In this document: positions 12,515 through 25,009 of the stretch, in pieces
Position numbering within the stretch: the stretch's first letter is position 1
Layout: each line of letters starts with the position of its first letter
Origin: Ampullaceana balthica
Taxonomy: Eukaryota; Mollusca; Gastropoda; Lymnaeidae
Length of the DNA: 64,000 nucleotides
Assembly (NCBI GenBank): GCA_944989445.1
Contig: CALYLW010000571.1
Location: 310,001-374,000, forward strand
Direction of reading: 5' to 3'
Program-made: the position numbers and the translations under genes
The notes under the pieces: model-generated
What the model was told of the DNA's origin: nothing
What the model saw: only the letters and a program-made list of their open reading frames with translations
The model's database searches: none

Positions 12515-15500
12515 AGTATGGGCTGTGTATCTCACACAAGTATGACTATGTATCTCACACAAGTATGGCTATGTATGTCACACACGTATGGCTTTGTATA
12601 TCACACAAATATGGTTATGTATCGTCCACAAGTATGGCTATGTATCTCACACAAGTATGGCTATGTATCTCACACAAGTATGCTATGTATCTCACATAAG
12701 TATTGCTATGTATCTCACACAAGTATTGCTATGTATCTCACACAAGTAATGCCATGTATCTCACACAAGTAATGCTATGTATCTCACACAAGTATGGCCA
12801 TGTATCTCACACAAGTATTGCTATGTATCTCACACAAGTATTGCTATGTATCTCACACAAGTATGGCTATGTATCTCACACAAGTATTGCTATGTATCTC
12901 ACACAAGTATTGCTATGTATCTCACACAAGTAATGCTATGTATCTCACACAAGTAATGCTATGTATCTCACACAAGTATGGCCATGTATCTCACACAAGT
13001 AATGCTATGTATCTCACACAAGTAATGCTATGTATCTCACACAAGTATGGCTATGTATCTCACACAAGTATTGCTATGTATCTCACACAAGTAATGCTAT
13101 GTATCTCACACAAGTAATGCTATGTATCTCACACAAGTATGCCATGTATCTCACACAAGTAATGCTATGTATCTCACACAAGTAATGCTATGTATCTCAC
13201 ACAAGTATGGCTATGTATCTCACACTAGTAATGCTATGTATCTCACACAAGTAATGCTATGTATCTCACACAAGTATGGCATGTATCTCACACAAGTAAT
13301 GCTATGTATCTCACACTAGTAATGCTATGTATCTCACACTAGTAATGCTATGTATCTCACACTAGTAATGCTATGTATCTCACACTAGTAATGCTATGTA
13401 TCTCACACTAGTAATGCTATGTATCTCACACTAGTAATGCTATGTATCTCACACTAGTAATGCTATGTATCTCACACTAGTAATGCTATGTATCTCACAC
13501 TAGTAATGCTATGTATCTCACACTAGTAATGCTATGTATCTCACACTAGTAATGCTATGTATCTCACACTAGTAATGCTATGTATCTCACACAAGTATGC
13601 TATGTATCTCACACTAGTAATGCTATGTATCTCACACTAGTAATGCTATATATCTCACACTAGTAATGCTATGTATCTCACACTAGTAATGCTATGTATC
13701 TCACACAAGTAATGCTATGTATCTCACACTAGTAATGCTATGTATCTCACACTAGTAATGCTATGTATCTCACACTAGTAATGCTATGTATCTCACACTA
13801 GTAATGCTATGTATCTCACACTAGTAATGCTATGTATCTCACACTAGTAATGCTACGTATCTCACACAAGTAATGCTATGTATCTCACACTAGTAATGCT
13901 ATGTATCTCACACTAGTAATGCTATGTATCTCACACTAGTAATGCTATGTATCTCACACTAGTAATGCTATGTATCTCACACTAGTAATGCTATGTATCT
14001 CACACTAGTAATGCTATGTATCTCACACTAGTAATGCTATGTATCTCACACTAGTAATGCTATGTATCTCACACTAGTAATGCTATGTATCTCACACAAG
14101 TATGGCCATGTATCTCACACAAGTAATGCTATGTATCTCACACAAGTAATGCTATGTATCTCACACTAGTAATGCTATGTATCTCACACTAGTAATGCTA
14201 TGTATCTCACACTAGTAATGCTATGTATCTCACACAAGTAATGCTATGTATCTCACACAAGTAATGCTATGTATCTCACACTAGTAATGCTATGTATCTC
14301 ACACTAGTAATGCTATGTATCTCACACTAGTAATGCTATGTATCTCACACAAGTATGGCCACGTATCTCACACAAGTAATGCTATGTATCTCACACAAGT
14401 AATGCTATGTATCTCACACTAGTAATGCTATGTATCTCACACAAGTATGGCCATGTATCTCACACAAGTATGGCCATGTATCTCACACAAGTATGGCCAT
14501 GTATCTCACACAAGTATGGCCATGTATCTCACACAAGTATGGCCATGTATCTCACACAAGTATGGCCATGTATCTCACACAAGTAATGCTATGTATCTCA
14601 CACTAGTAATGCTATGTATCTCACACTAGTAATGCTATGTATCTCACACAAGTAATGCTATGTATCTCACACAAGTAATGCTATGTATCTCACACTAGTA
14701 ATGCTACGTATCTCACACAAGTAATGCTATGTATCTCACACAAGTAATGCTATGTATCTCACACAAGTAATGCCATGTATCTCACACAAGTAATGCCATG
14801 TATCTCACACTAGTAATGCTATGTATCTCACACTAGTAATGCTATGTATCTCACACAAGTAATGCTATGTATCTCACACAAGTAATGCTATGTATCTCAC
14901 ACAAGTAATGCTATGTATCTCACACAAGTAATGCTATGTATCTCACACAAGTAATGCTATGTATCTCACACAAGTAATGCTATGTATCTCACACAAGTAA
15001 TGCCATGTATCTCACACAAGTAATGCTATGTATCTCACACAAGTATTGCTATGTATCTCACACAAGTAATGCTATGTATCTCACACAAGTAATGCTATGT
15101 ATCTCACACTAGTAATGCTATGTATCTCACACAAGTAATGCTATGTATCTCACACAAGTAATGCTATGTATCTCACACAAGTAATGCTATGTATCTCACA
15201 CAAGTAATGCTATGTATCTCACACAAGTAATGCTATGTATCTCACACAAGTAATGCTATGTATCTCACACAAGTAATGCCATGTATCTCACACAAGTAAT
15301 GCTATGTATCTCACACAAGTAATGCTATGTATCTCACACAAGTAATGCTATGTATCTCACACTAGTAATGCTATGTATCTCACACAAGTAATGCTACGTA
15401 TCTCACACAAGTAATGCTATGTATCTCACACAAGTATGGCCACGTATCTCACACAAGTATGGCTATGTATCTCACACAAGTAATGCTATGTATCTCACAC

Positions 15501-16395
15501 AAGTAATGCTATGTATCTCACACTAGTAATGCTATGTATCTCACACAAGTAATGCTATGTATCTCACACAAGTAATGCTATGTATCTCACACAAGTAATG
15601 CTATGTATCTCACACTAGTAATGCTATGTATCTCACACAAGTAATGCTATGTATCTCACACAAGTAATGCTATGTATCTCACACTAGTAATGCTATGTAT
15701 CTCATACTAGTAATGCTATGTATCTCACACAAGTATGGCCACGTATCTCACACAAGTATGGCTATGTATCTCACACAAGTATGGCCATGTATCTCACACA
15801 AGTATGGCCATGTATCTCACACAAGTATTGCCATGTATCTCACACAAGTATGGCCACGTATCTCACACAAGTATGGCCATGTATCTCACACAAGTATGGC
15901 CATGTATCTCACACAAGTATGGCCATGTATCTCACACAAGTATGGCCATGTATCTCACACAAGTATGGCCATGTATCTCACACAAGTATGGCCATGTATC
16001 TCACACAAGTATGGCCATGTATCTCACACAAGTATGGCCATGTATCTCACACAAGTATGCCCATGTATCTCACCCAAGTATGGCCATGTATCTCACACAA
16101 GTATGGCCATGTATCTCACACAAGTATGGCCATGTATCTCACACAAGTATGCCCATGTATCTCACACAAGTATGGCCATGTATCTCACACAAGTATGGCC
16201 ATGTATCTCACACAAGTAATGCTTTGTATCTCACACAAGCAAATCTATGTATCTCGCACAAGTATGGCCACGTATCTCACACAAGTATGGCTATGTATCT
16301 CACACAAGTATGGCCATGTATCTCACACAACTAATGCTACGTATCTCACACAAGTATGGCCATGTATCTCACACAAGTATGGCCATGTATTTCGC
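12515..16395. repeat. 3.9-kb array of 23-bp minisatellite units
   Basis: The core unit is TATGTATCTCACACAAGTAA plus TGC (23 bp), giving roughly 165-170 copies. Variants differ at two places: CACAAGTA versus CACTAGTA, and TAATGC, TATGGC or TATTGC. They are not mixed evenly. CACTAGTA dominates about 13300-14300, CACAAGTAATGC about 14640-15700, and TATGGC about 15720-16390. Because 23 is not divisible by 3, three units make a 23-codon cycle, and long open frames appear in all three plus-strand frames. These frames are by-products of the repeat. Confidence 0.95.
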
Positions 16396-16399
16396 ACCA

Positions 16400-17040
16400 A
16401 TTCAAGACAAACCCACACCGTCCACATCTCATCCAACCAATTAATTTATTTTGTTTAATCGATTTTGATTTTTTTTTAAAATTGCCCGTTGTCCCATCTG
16501 TTTGTTGCATGATCACGTGATTTGTTTCTTAATTAGATTACATCAAGTGTTATGGGTTAATTAAGGACTGTCTATTGGTAAATTTTCTGCTTCAACTTAT
16601 CTTTTAGGACTGTAATTTTTTTTGTTCTCGTTTCACGATAATTAAAAGGGCAAACTTATTCCGACTCTTCTTTTAATTTTTTCGAACTTATTCCACACAA
16701 TCAATGTAACCTTTTATTTTTTAATCACTTTAAAAAATGCACATTTTATGACATTATACAACTATACAAATAAAAAACACAAGACATGGGAAGTATTTCT
16801 CTGTTGACAATTTAAAAAAAAATCATTTACCACAAATTAAACTGATAATCTCCCTTGCAGTATCAGAAAATTTAGCGATTAAGTTCGGACCGCTGCTGGC
16901 CGAGCTTGCTGATGAACAGACAAGAATGGAAGAATAATTTATATCTTTGCTGGCGGGCCGAATAAATCTTAATTAACAGGTGATGATCTCTTGTGGCTCT
17001 CCCCCTACCACTAAACTAAACACATATTCTGTAGGCCTGA
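16400..17040. other. AT-rich non-coding stretch
   Basis: Nothing recognisable lies between the 23-bp array and the LINE remnant, apart from poly-A/T runs. Confidence 0.6.
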
Positions 17041-17042
17041 GA

Positions 17043-17640
17043 CTAATCTCTTAAGGCCTTGGCTAGTACCTGGGCAATCTGCTCCATCTGCTGAGCAGTG
17101 CCATACAACATTGTCTTTACATTGGACTCTTCCGCCTCCCTCACCTCCCCGGCTATATCTAGCGCGGGGCAAGACATCAGCAGGTGTACGACCGTCTCAG
17201 AGGCTTGGCTGCAATGACGGCCGTTCGAGTCCCTGTTGTGGTCTAGCCTGTGAAAGTACGAGTTGGTTGGGCAGTGCTCTGTTCTCATCTGAGTCACTAA
17301 ACTCTTGTGTTTGCGACCCAGGTTCCACCACTGGTCTGAGTGGCTTGGCCTGGGCATGTTAGCGAACCCCCCCCCCTGGCTGTCGTGTCGTCAGCCCACT
17401 CCTGGTACCACTTGTTCCTAAAGTGGTCCTTTAGCCAGGTTTTAGCCCCAAGATATGTAACTGGGGCCTCTGGTTTGGGCAGGGCCGCTCCTGCTTTTGC
17501 CAGTTGTCTGCCTTTTCATTGCCGTCAACATTCACCCTACCACTACATGAAGCTGTTGTTGAGGCATCAGCGTTACCTTCTTGACAGCCGCGGATATTGC
17601 TGGGTCTACCTGCCCCATTGGTTGGACTGTGTATTGTGAA
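17043..17640 (-). pseudogene. Non-LTR retrotransposon fragment: RNase H and C-terminal end
   Basis: The minus strand encodes the end of a LINE polyprotein of the Jockey/I/R1 style. A GNEKAD-type RNase H motif lies near 17500-17530, then LAKAGAALPKPEAPVTY-like and WYQEWAD-like segments, and then the typical C-terminal stretch with QMRTEHCPTNSYFHRL and VVHLLMSCPALD. The tail stretch forms a 104-codon frame at 17043-17357. Upstream parts are in other frames, so it is broken. No reverse transcriptase or endonuclease is present nearby, so the copy is 5'-truncated and dead. Confidence 0.75.
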
Positions 17641-17859
17641 ACATTACCTGGACAACAACAACATATAAACCGCTTTCCCCGCCCTGATCGTCTCAAGTCT
17701 AGGGTACTCATCTAACAGTTCCATAAAACCACTTATTCTCCGTACACTGAGAGTACGAGGGGGCCAACACGATAAGAGCTCTATTCACCACATCGACCTT
17801 ACACGTGAACATGTCTTACTAACAGGGTGGTAGGAAGGGGAAGATAAATGTGGCAACCC

Positions 17860-18380
17860 CTAAAGCTTATAAGCATCAGAAAGCCCTCAAAACTTATATA
17901 CATTAAAATATTTCACTGCAATGTTTACGAATTAAATAGCAGTACATCTTCATCCTATATTAATCTTTTAAAATATTTTTTTAAGTAATTAAAATTTAAC
18001 ATAGCCTTTCCCTTTTGGCTAATTTTTTTTTAAAATTTGATTAATTAGTTTGCAATTTTTATATTTAATCATTAGAAAAGAAAGAAAAACAAGATTTCTG
18101 CACTTAAGTGCATGCTGGGTGAAATCAGTTTGATTAATTAATCTGTCACAAGGAGGTCCAGCCCATCCTCAAGCTATCAATCCAGGCTGTCAACATAACA
18201 ACTATTCCTACAGTGGCATCATCCACATATCCATCTGTGATGTTATTTATTCACTTACTTTTCTTTATCAAACTATCAAACATCCATAAAACGTCCATCA
18301 ATCCATTGACTTATGAGTACAGGCATTATAAATATATTCTTTACTTCATGTAATCCATTTCCCATTCATCATGTAAAAAT
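17860..18380. other. AT-rich non-coding stretch
   Basis: No gene or recognisable repeat seen. Confidence 0.5.
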
Positions 18381-18384
18381 ATTT

Positions 18385-18775
18385 CTCTGTATATCAAACT
18401 GTGCACCCTTCAATGTCTATGCATCCTAAAATCCATGTCCATCCATACCTTCATCAGTGTCCATCCATCTCTTCATCCATGAACAGTCTTCCCATCCATT
18501 TATTCAAATTCATCCATCCTGTAAGTCATACATCAATGGCAATCCATCCGTCAGTCATATCATTCATGTCCGTCAATCCATGCAGTCATTCTTGACCATC
18601 ATCCAGTTTTTTATTCTAATCCGCACATCTATTCATATATGTCCGTCCAGCTACGTATGCGTTCTTGTCTGTCGATGCATTCAGTCATCCATGAATTTCC
18701 ATGCATCTATTAATCCATGGTCGTCATCCATTTTTTTCCATTCAAATCCGTCCATATATCCATTCTCCAATATGC
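18385..18775. repeat. Degenerate (TCCA)n-derived repeat
   Basis: CATCCAT/TCCATCC words recur throughout this 390-bp block with much decay. It gives spurious open frames of 64 and 107 codons on the plus strand, rich in His, Pro, Ser and Ile, which I do not call as genes. Confidence 0.65.
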
Positions 18776-19215
18776 CATAAACAGTCGTGCTTTGATACTG
18801 GTGTCATTGACTTTGTTGCCCTTTAGCTGCGAGGACTTAATTCTTTGGCGCTGTGTCAAGTTATGGTGACTTTCGTCATTAACACAATTTAACCCTAGCG
18901 TTCTAAAGCAGATTGTTTAATGTATCATTTTTGTATGGCGTACACCCTGATCTTCTAAATCTCCACATATTTTACACACACAAAATATTTACTGCACGGA
19001 CACATTTTTAAAATAAATTCATGGAAACTGACAAGAAAAATAATGATCATATATCCGTATGGTTTTGTTTGTATAGGTCTAACGCATGATTTACATTGAA
19101 TTAAGAGAATTGTTTCTTTGGCCACATTTATAAAACAGTAACATATGATCCACATTTGGCATGAGCATGTGTCATTTAGTAAGTTGTTTTGCTGTTAGCC
19201 AATCCTCTGGAAATT

Positions 19216-19290
19216 GTGTGTGTGTGTGTGTGTGTGCATGTGTGTGATCGTGTGGGTGCGTGTGTGATTGCGGGTGTGTTCCTGTGCGTT
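19216..19290. repeat. (GT)n microsatellite, interrupted
   Basis: A GT run of about 20 bases is followed by imperfect GTGTG/GCGTG continuation. Confidence 0.8.
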
Positions 19291-19299
19291 TGTGAGCTG

Positions 19300-20140
19300 A
19301 TTTGGATTATACAAGTTAAATAGAAAGAGAGTCCCAATCTCTGATAATTACCAATTAGTTTTATCTCAAAACTTTAAATAAAGAATCTATCATTTAAAGT
19401 AAGAAATGACGTTTGGGTGACAACTGGTGAATAATTCATTTTATGTCAAACTAGTACGGGTTTTAAATATTATTACCGATGACTGTAGCGATTCCCACAA
19501 TATTTATTTGTTTATATCATGATGTAATTCACATAATACGTCTCTGTCACATGAAAAAGTGGTTTTCCCCGTTGTCTAGCCAGGAGAAGTAACTGCTTTA
19601 TAATGATGCTACGGGAATATTTTGTCGATTACCTTGCGTGGCCTCTTCAAAACATCACTTACTAACAAACTGAGTGTATGTTACACTGGCGTGCGAGCAC
19701 TGATGTGTCCTAGTTTAAAGGTTAAAAGAAACGTTAGAAAGGACCTAATTTCTTTTATAATCATCAGTATTATATCATAATTAAATATGCATGCGTTGGT
19801 GTAACAGAAAAAGTATACTCTAAAAATCAATTTCATAATTATAAGTGAAAATCAATAACTAATTATCGTCAATAATTTAGTATGTATGACATAATCCATT
19901 GTTTAATGTATTTCAAATCATAATCGTTTATCTCCTACAAGTCAATTTTTTTATTTTTTTTTGCCCTGGAAAATTCTTTGTTTTTCGAATTTTAGTATTT
20001 ATATTAATTTACATTTATATATTTTTCTTATTTACTGAGTTCCTTTTTTTAAATGGATTTCTATTTACCATCAGATCATCTGTCGTCTTTAAAATGTATT
20101 ACAATGAAAACTAAAGATTAAGCAGGGGACTTCCTCTTTT
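19300..20140. other. AT-rich non-coding stretch
   Basis: A 71-codon plus-strand frame (19899-20114) is Phe/Ile-rich simply because the DNA is T-rich. No gene is supported. Confidence 0.5.
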
Positions 20141-20144
20141 CTTA

Positions 20145-20530
20145 AAATGTGCATCTAAAACATGTTTATCTCCCCTTTTTAGCTGTGTATCCCAAAGCAA
20201 CTGACATGAAAAACATGCATTATGTTTTGCATGTTGCAGTCTGGGCTGTAAAATGCATCATTTTGTTGCATGTTCCATCATTTTGCTCTAATACGCTTCA
20301 TGTTTATTTAAAATGCATCAGGTTGCTTTAACACGCATCATAGTGTTGTATTTTGATGCTTGAGGCTTTAACATGTATGATTTTCTCTGCATGTTGCTCC
20401 AAACTATTATACCATGCATCATTTTGAAACATGTTCTTTTATTATGCTATAATATACACTTTAAAATATATTATATTGCAGTGTGAAAAAACCATGCATC
20501 ATTGTGCTATACGTTTCATGATGTTGCTGT
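20145..20530. repeat. Degenerate tandem repeat of ATGCATCATTTTG-type units
   Basis: Words such as AAAATGCATCATTTTGTTGC and close relatives (CATGTTGC, CTTTAACACGCATCA) recur about every 40-50 bp with substantial divergence. It is an old decayed minisatellite. Confidence 0.6.
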
Positions 20531-21271
20531 TACATGAATAGTATTATTATAGAAAAATAAGAACAATTGAATTCCCTACCATTACACATTCGTAGCATTC
20601 CAACTAATATGGCCTCGAAGACTGCACTTAAGATATAACTTTTCAAACTGTACTTAAACAATTATTAATTGAAGAGCTGAGAGGTGAAATTGAAAAACGT
20701 AAGACACTAAAGAACAGAATATTATAAATATCGGTTCCCACATTAAAATAGAATTTCGTTTGTATAAATTCTTTTATTTTCATTAATGTATGCTGAATTT
20801 GATAAATATATGACAATTAATGTTTTTAAAATTTGATCTGCCGAATGTAACATGAACAATATTTTTATCATAGTTGGTACAGGCTCTTATTTGGTTCATG
20901 GGTGAATTTTTAATGAAAGCATAGATCTACTTCTGAACACAGCTATGTCATAAATGATCGACTAAAATTTTATCATTCATAACATTGACTCCCATTCGAA
21001 AATGGTGAAAACAATTTTTATTTAGACACCTGGATTGAAGTGTTCCAAAACGAGAGTCGTTTAAAAAAATAATGACCAACCCGCAGACCTGTTTCGGCTG
21101 TTTACTATTCTGGCTGTATTTAAGTCGATTGATCAGTTTTCATGAACATTTGTTTAAGTGTGAAGTTTAAAAAAATTAATTTCTAAGACCACTCCCCTGT
21201 CATGATGAGGAGGAACGTCTCGAAGTCAATATGAATTTTTTTTTAACGATTGCCTTAACAGGCATGTTGAC

Positions 21272-21982
21272 AATTTAAAACCGAACGGATAACGTCATTG
21301 TTGGACTTTTAAATCGCAATTGGAGCTTTGCTTGTGTTAGTCCAGGAGTGGACTTAAGTATAACCTCAAGATTGCAGGTGAACGGCACTTGATGAAGGTT
21401 GAAGATGACCAGTAACAGGAACACCGCAATGGCCCGCTTCCGTGATCTTGTTTGGGAGGGCTTCATTGTCTTACATGTACACAGTGCGCTAAACTGAACA
21501 GATCTGAGCATGAGAAATACAACTGCAATGTCGTAAACTTTAAACAGTATGCCAGCTGAGTCGAGAATCATTGGGCTATTAGCCTCGTCAGATAGAATGA
21601 CATCAAGTATTATTTTAATAGCTATGGTTATTTCTATGCGAGTGAAATGGCAGAAGAATGCATTCTCCGGTCTGTATGTCATAAAGAGAGAAATCTTCAA
21701 ACCGTAACTATAATCTATCCCTACTTGAACTTGAGCGACAGTGGGTCTGGTGACGACGCAGGACACGGCTAAGAACACTGAAATAATTAAAATGAAGTTT
21801 GACCCCGACGTTGCCGTGATTTCAACACGAAGACAGTCTGGTAGACTTCTTGAGCCCTTATCGGGGATCCTCACATTGTTGCGGGTTATTAGGTTTGCTG
21901 TCAATGTGCCGCCGAAGAGATGCATCTTAAGATAAACTGCTGAATGGTGGTTTCGTCTCCTGGACAGCCTTGGGTATCTCAT
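21272..21982 (-). pseudogene. Possible decayed seven-transmembrane receptor fragment
   Basis: This is the longest non-repetitive single frame in the left half of the window (235 codons, M to stop). It contains several hydrophobic helices: one around FILIISVFLAVSCVV, one around ITIAIKIILDVIL, one around VYDIAVVFLML, and one preceded by a basic run, RSRKRAIAVFLLLVIFNLHQ. The last, a basic loop followed by a helix ending in QVPF, is reminiscent of the TM6 region of lineage-expanded molluscan peptide/chemoreceptor-like GPCRs. No complete set of seven helices, DRY-type motif or NPxxY is present, so if related it is a diverged or broken copy. An unrelated chance frame is possible. Confidence 0.3.
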
Positions 21983-22867
21983 GTCTTGGACAGGGGATAT
22001 CTGATTTTAAACCTGAACTACGCTGATATTTTATTTCAGTGAAGTTTTTTATGATTTTACTCTAGGGTCGATAGAAATTACTTGTTTTTTTCCGAATTAG
22101 GTTTTGATGGAGAAATGCAATTATAATGATATAAAATGTATGACGGCAATCTTCTCTTTAAAGAGTTTTAAATGGTATTAAATCTCAAGTACTTTGAACG
22201 TTGGTTCATCACATACACAACAATTATCACTAAAGATTCAGCGATATCGCATATAATGGCTCGATTATCTTGGCAGCGGCTCCGTTTCAATCACCTTAAA
22301 CATCATTGGCTTGTGATCACGTGATATCGACCGCTTACCAAGCAAAAAAAGCATCAGCGTCGATCTTACTTGAGAGCTAAAGCAGCTCATGCCTTCTAAA
22401 ACACCCTAGCTGAAATGGTTCATTTTGACATTGAGTTCAAACACAAAGTAAACATCATTTACGAGCGGCGCAATCACACATCGGCCCGTATTCGCCATAC
22501 GAGTCGTGGAACTTAGTAAGGTTTGTCTTTAAGATAGTCATTTTCTTCACCATTATAACTGTGGGATCAATTAAAAGTTCTTATAAAATGTGTAAATTAT
22601 GAAGAGACAGTATTACTTTTGTCATCTATTATAAGATAAGTATGTAAATCGACTGCTGGGTATAATTGTCATGTATTTTTCCGACGCAAATCAAATAACT
22701 TATCTTCAATTTCACTTCAACATAGAATGACGTAATAAATGACAAGAGACTTGTGCCAATTAAAAGCTCAGGATCTCTATGCGTTGAACGAAACTTGGAA
22801 AGTTCATATTTACTGCGTCACACTGAAGTAATGAAAGTGTATTGAACTGTACCATGTATTTATCTGT

Positions 22868-23865
22868 TTGGATGGCGGTGGCTGAGCGGCTAGCGCGTTT
22901 GACTGGCGTTCCGAGAGCCCCCGGGTTGTAGTCTCCGTTAAGGACTTGCTCCCATGGCTAAAGGGTGTCCCAGAGCCTACCCAAAGGGTGTCCCAGAGCC
23001 TACCCAAAGGGTGTCCCAGAGCCTACCCAAAGGGTGTCCCAGAGCCTACCCAAAGGGTGTCCCAGAGCCTACCTAAAGGGTGTCCCAGAGCCTACCCAAA
23101 GGGTGTCCCAGAGCCTACCCAAAGGGTGTCCCAGAGCCTACCAAAGGGTGTCCCAGAGCCTACCCTCCCAGAGCCTACCCTCCCAGAGCCTACCCTCCCA
23201 GAGCCTACCCAAAGGGTGTCCCAGAGCCTATCCAAAGGGTGTCCCAGAGCCTACCCAAAGGGTGTCCCAGAGCCTACCCAAAGGGTGTCCCAGAGCCTAC
23301 CCAAAGGGTGTCCCAGAGCCTACCTAAAGGGTGTCCCAGAGCCTACCCAAAGGGTGTCCCAGAGCCTACCCAAAGGGTGTCCCAGAGCCTACCAAAGGGT
23401 GTCCCAGAGCCTACCCTCCCAGAGCCTACCCTCCCAGAGCCTACCCTCCCAGAGCCTACCCAAAGGGTGTCCCAGAGCCTATCCAAAGGGTGTCCCAGAG
23501 CCTACCCAAAGGGTGTCCCAGAGCCTACCCAAAGGGTGTCACAGAGCCTACCAAAGGGTGTCCCAGAGCCTACCCTCCCAGAGCCTACCCTCCCAGAGCC
23601 TACCCTCCCAGAGCCTACCCTCCCAGAGCCTACCCTCCCAGAGCCTACCCTCCCAGAGCCTACCCTCCCAGAGCCTACCCTCCCAGAGCCTACCCTCCCA
23701 GAGCCTACCCTCTCAGAGCCTACCCTCCCAGAGCCCACCCAGCCATGATGAGAAAATGACATTATTTTGGGTAAAGTAATGGCGGCTGGGCATTGAGCTT
23801 ATGCGATATCTACAGAAACTTGTGATCGCTGCTTCACTTGCCCCGCTATGGCCAAAAGGTCTGAA
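22868..23865 (+). mobile_element. tRNA-derived SINE split by an internal minisatellite
   Basis: The head has an A-box-like GGTGGCTGAGCGGCTAGCGC at about 22876-22895 and a degenerate B-box (CGGGTTGTAGTCTCC) about 30 bases further on, a tRNA-Ser/Leu-like layout. The tail, after the tandem array, contains GTGATCGCTGCTTCACTTGCC, which resembles GTGAATGCTGCATCACTTGCC in the intact SINE at 62179-62450. The 0.8-kb minisatellite at 22967-23745 lies between head and tail, so it appears to have expanded inside the SINE. Confidence 0.6.
22967..23745. repeat. 23-bp / 15-bp compound minisatellite with higher-order structure
   Basis: A long unit of 23 bp (CCAAAGGGTGTCCCAGAGCC plus TAC) and a short unit of 15 bp (CCTCCCAGAGCCTAC) alternate in blocks. 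The short unit equals the long one minus the AAAGGGTG segment. The order of several long units, a junction ACCAAAGGG, then three short units recurs about every 247 bp (junctions near 23141, 23388, 23553). The last block has about eleven short units. Open frames on both strands, up to 277 codons, are by-products of the repeat. Confidence 0.9.
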
Positions 23866-23869
23866 AAGA

Positions 23870-24160
23870 GAACTTTTATTTAACTTCCTTCTTTAGCAGT
23901 TTGTGTAAATGATTGACGTGTCAGGGGCTCTCTTTATGATCTCCTCAAAGTCATCACACCAGACATAGTTCATGTCATAGCTATCTATATACATGTAAGG
24001 ATACGCAGGAAAGCGTATAAAGACGAAATACTAACCCTTATCTGTACTTTAGGAAATCGTATGAAGACTAACTATTGTCACTTAACTGTACTTCTCTAAT
24101 CAACTCATCCCACGGTAGCCTCACTCAGACACTGACCAGTTAGATCTAGAAGAGAGGGGT
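23870..24160. other. Non-coding spacer between two minisatellites
   Basis: No gene or element recognised. Confidence 0.5.
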
Positions 24161-24168
24161 TTATTAAG

Positions 24169-24998
24169 CTGGGTTTTATTTATGGCCATAGGGCTTCTAA
24201 GAGGCTAGTTGTGATTCACGTATCTGGATTTTATTTATGGCCATAGGGCTTCTAAGAGGCTAGTTGTGAATCACGTATCTGGATTTTATTTATGGCCATA
24301 GGGTTTCTAAGAGGCTAGTTGTGAATCACGTATCTGGATTTTATTTATGGCCATAGGGCTTCTAAGAGGCTAGTTGTGAATCACGCATCTGGATTTTATT
24401 TATGGCCATAGGGCTTCTAAGAGGCTAGTTGTGAATCACGTATCTGGATTTTATTTATGGCCATAGGGCTTCTAAGAGGCTAGTTGTGAATCACGTATCT
24501 GGATTTTATTTATGGCCATAGGGTTTCTAAGAGGCTAGTTGTGAATCACGTATCTGGATTTTATTTATGGCCATAGGGCTTCTAAGAGGCTAGTTGTGAA
24601 TCACGTATCTGGATTTTATTTATGGCCATAGGGCTTCTAAGAGGCTAGTTGTGAATCACGTATCTGGATTTTATTTATGGCCATAGGGCTTCTAAGAGGC
24701 TAGTTGTGAATCACGTATCTGGATTTTATTTATGGCCATAGGGCTTCTAAGAGGCTAGTTGTGAATCACGTATCTGGATTTTATTTATGGCCATAGGGCT
24801 TCTAAGAGGCTAGTTGTGAATCACGTATCTGGATTTTATTTATGGCCATAGGGCTTCTAAGAGGCTAGTTGTGAATCACGTATCTGGATTTTATTTATGG
24901 CCATAGGGCTTCTAAGAGGCTAGTTGTGAATCACGTATCTGGATTTTATTTATGGCCATAGGGCTTCTAAGAGGCTAGTTGTGAATCACGTATCTGGA
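24169..24998. repeat. 55-bp minisatellite, about 15 near-identical units
   Basis: The unit starts CTGGATTTTATTTATGGCCA, continues through GGGCTTCTAAGAGGCTAG, and ends with a TTGTGAATCACGTAT segment. The period is exactly 55 bp. Only scattered single-base changes occur (GGGTTT for GGGCTT, CGCAT for CGTAT), so homogenisation is recent. No gene overlaps it. Confidence 0.95.
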
Positions 24999-25009
24999 GT
25001 GAAACGTGA

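Noticed and set aside
12440..16458. Long open frames, up to 246 codons, with MYLTQVWPCISHKYGHVSHT-type repeats
   Set aside because: They follow entirely from the 23-bp tandem unit lacking stops and appear in all three frames of the same strand. There is no start context, splice structure or codon bias.
22946..23779. A 277-codon Pro/Ser/Gln-rich frame
   Set aside because: It is a by-product of the 23/15-bp minisatellite. Other frames and the opposite strand are equally open.
12515..25000. CRISPR-like arrays (regular short repeats)
   Set aside because: The repeats are directly contiguous with no unique spacers, no cas genes are present, and the DNA is eukaryotic.
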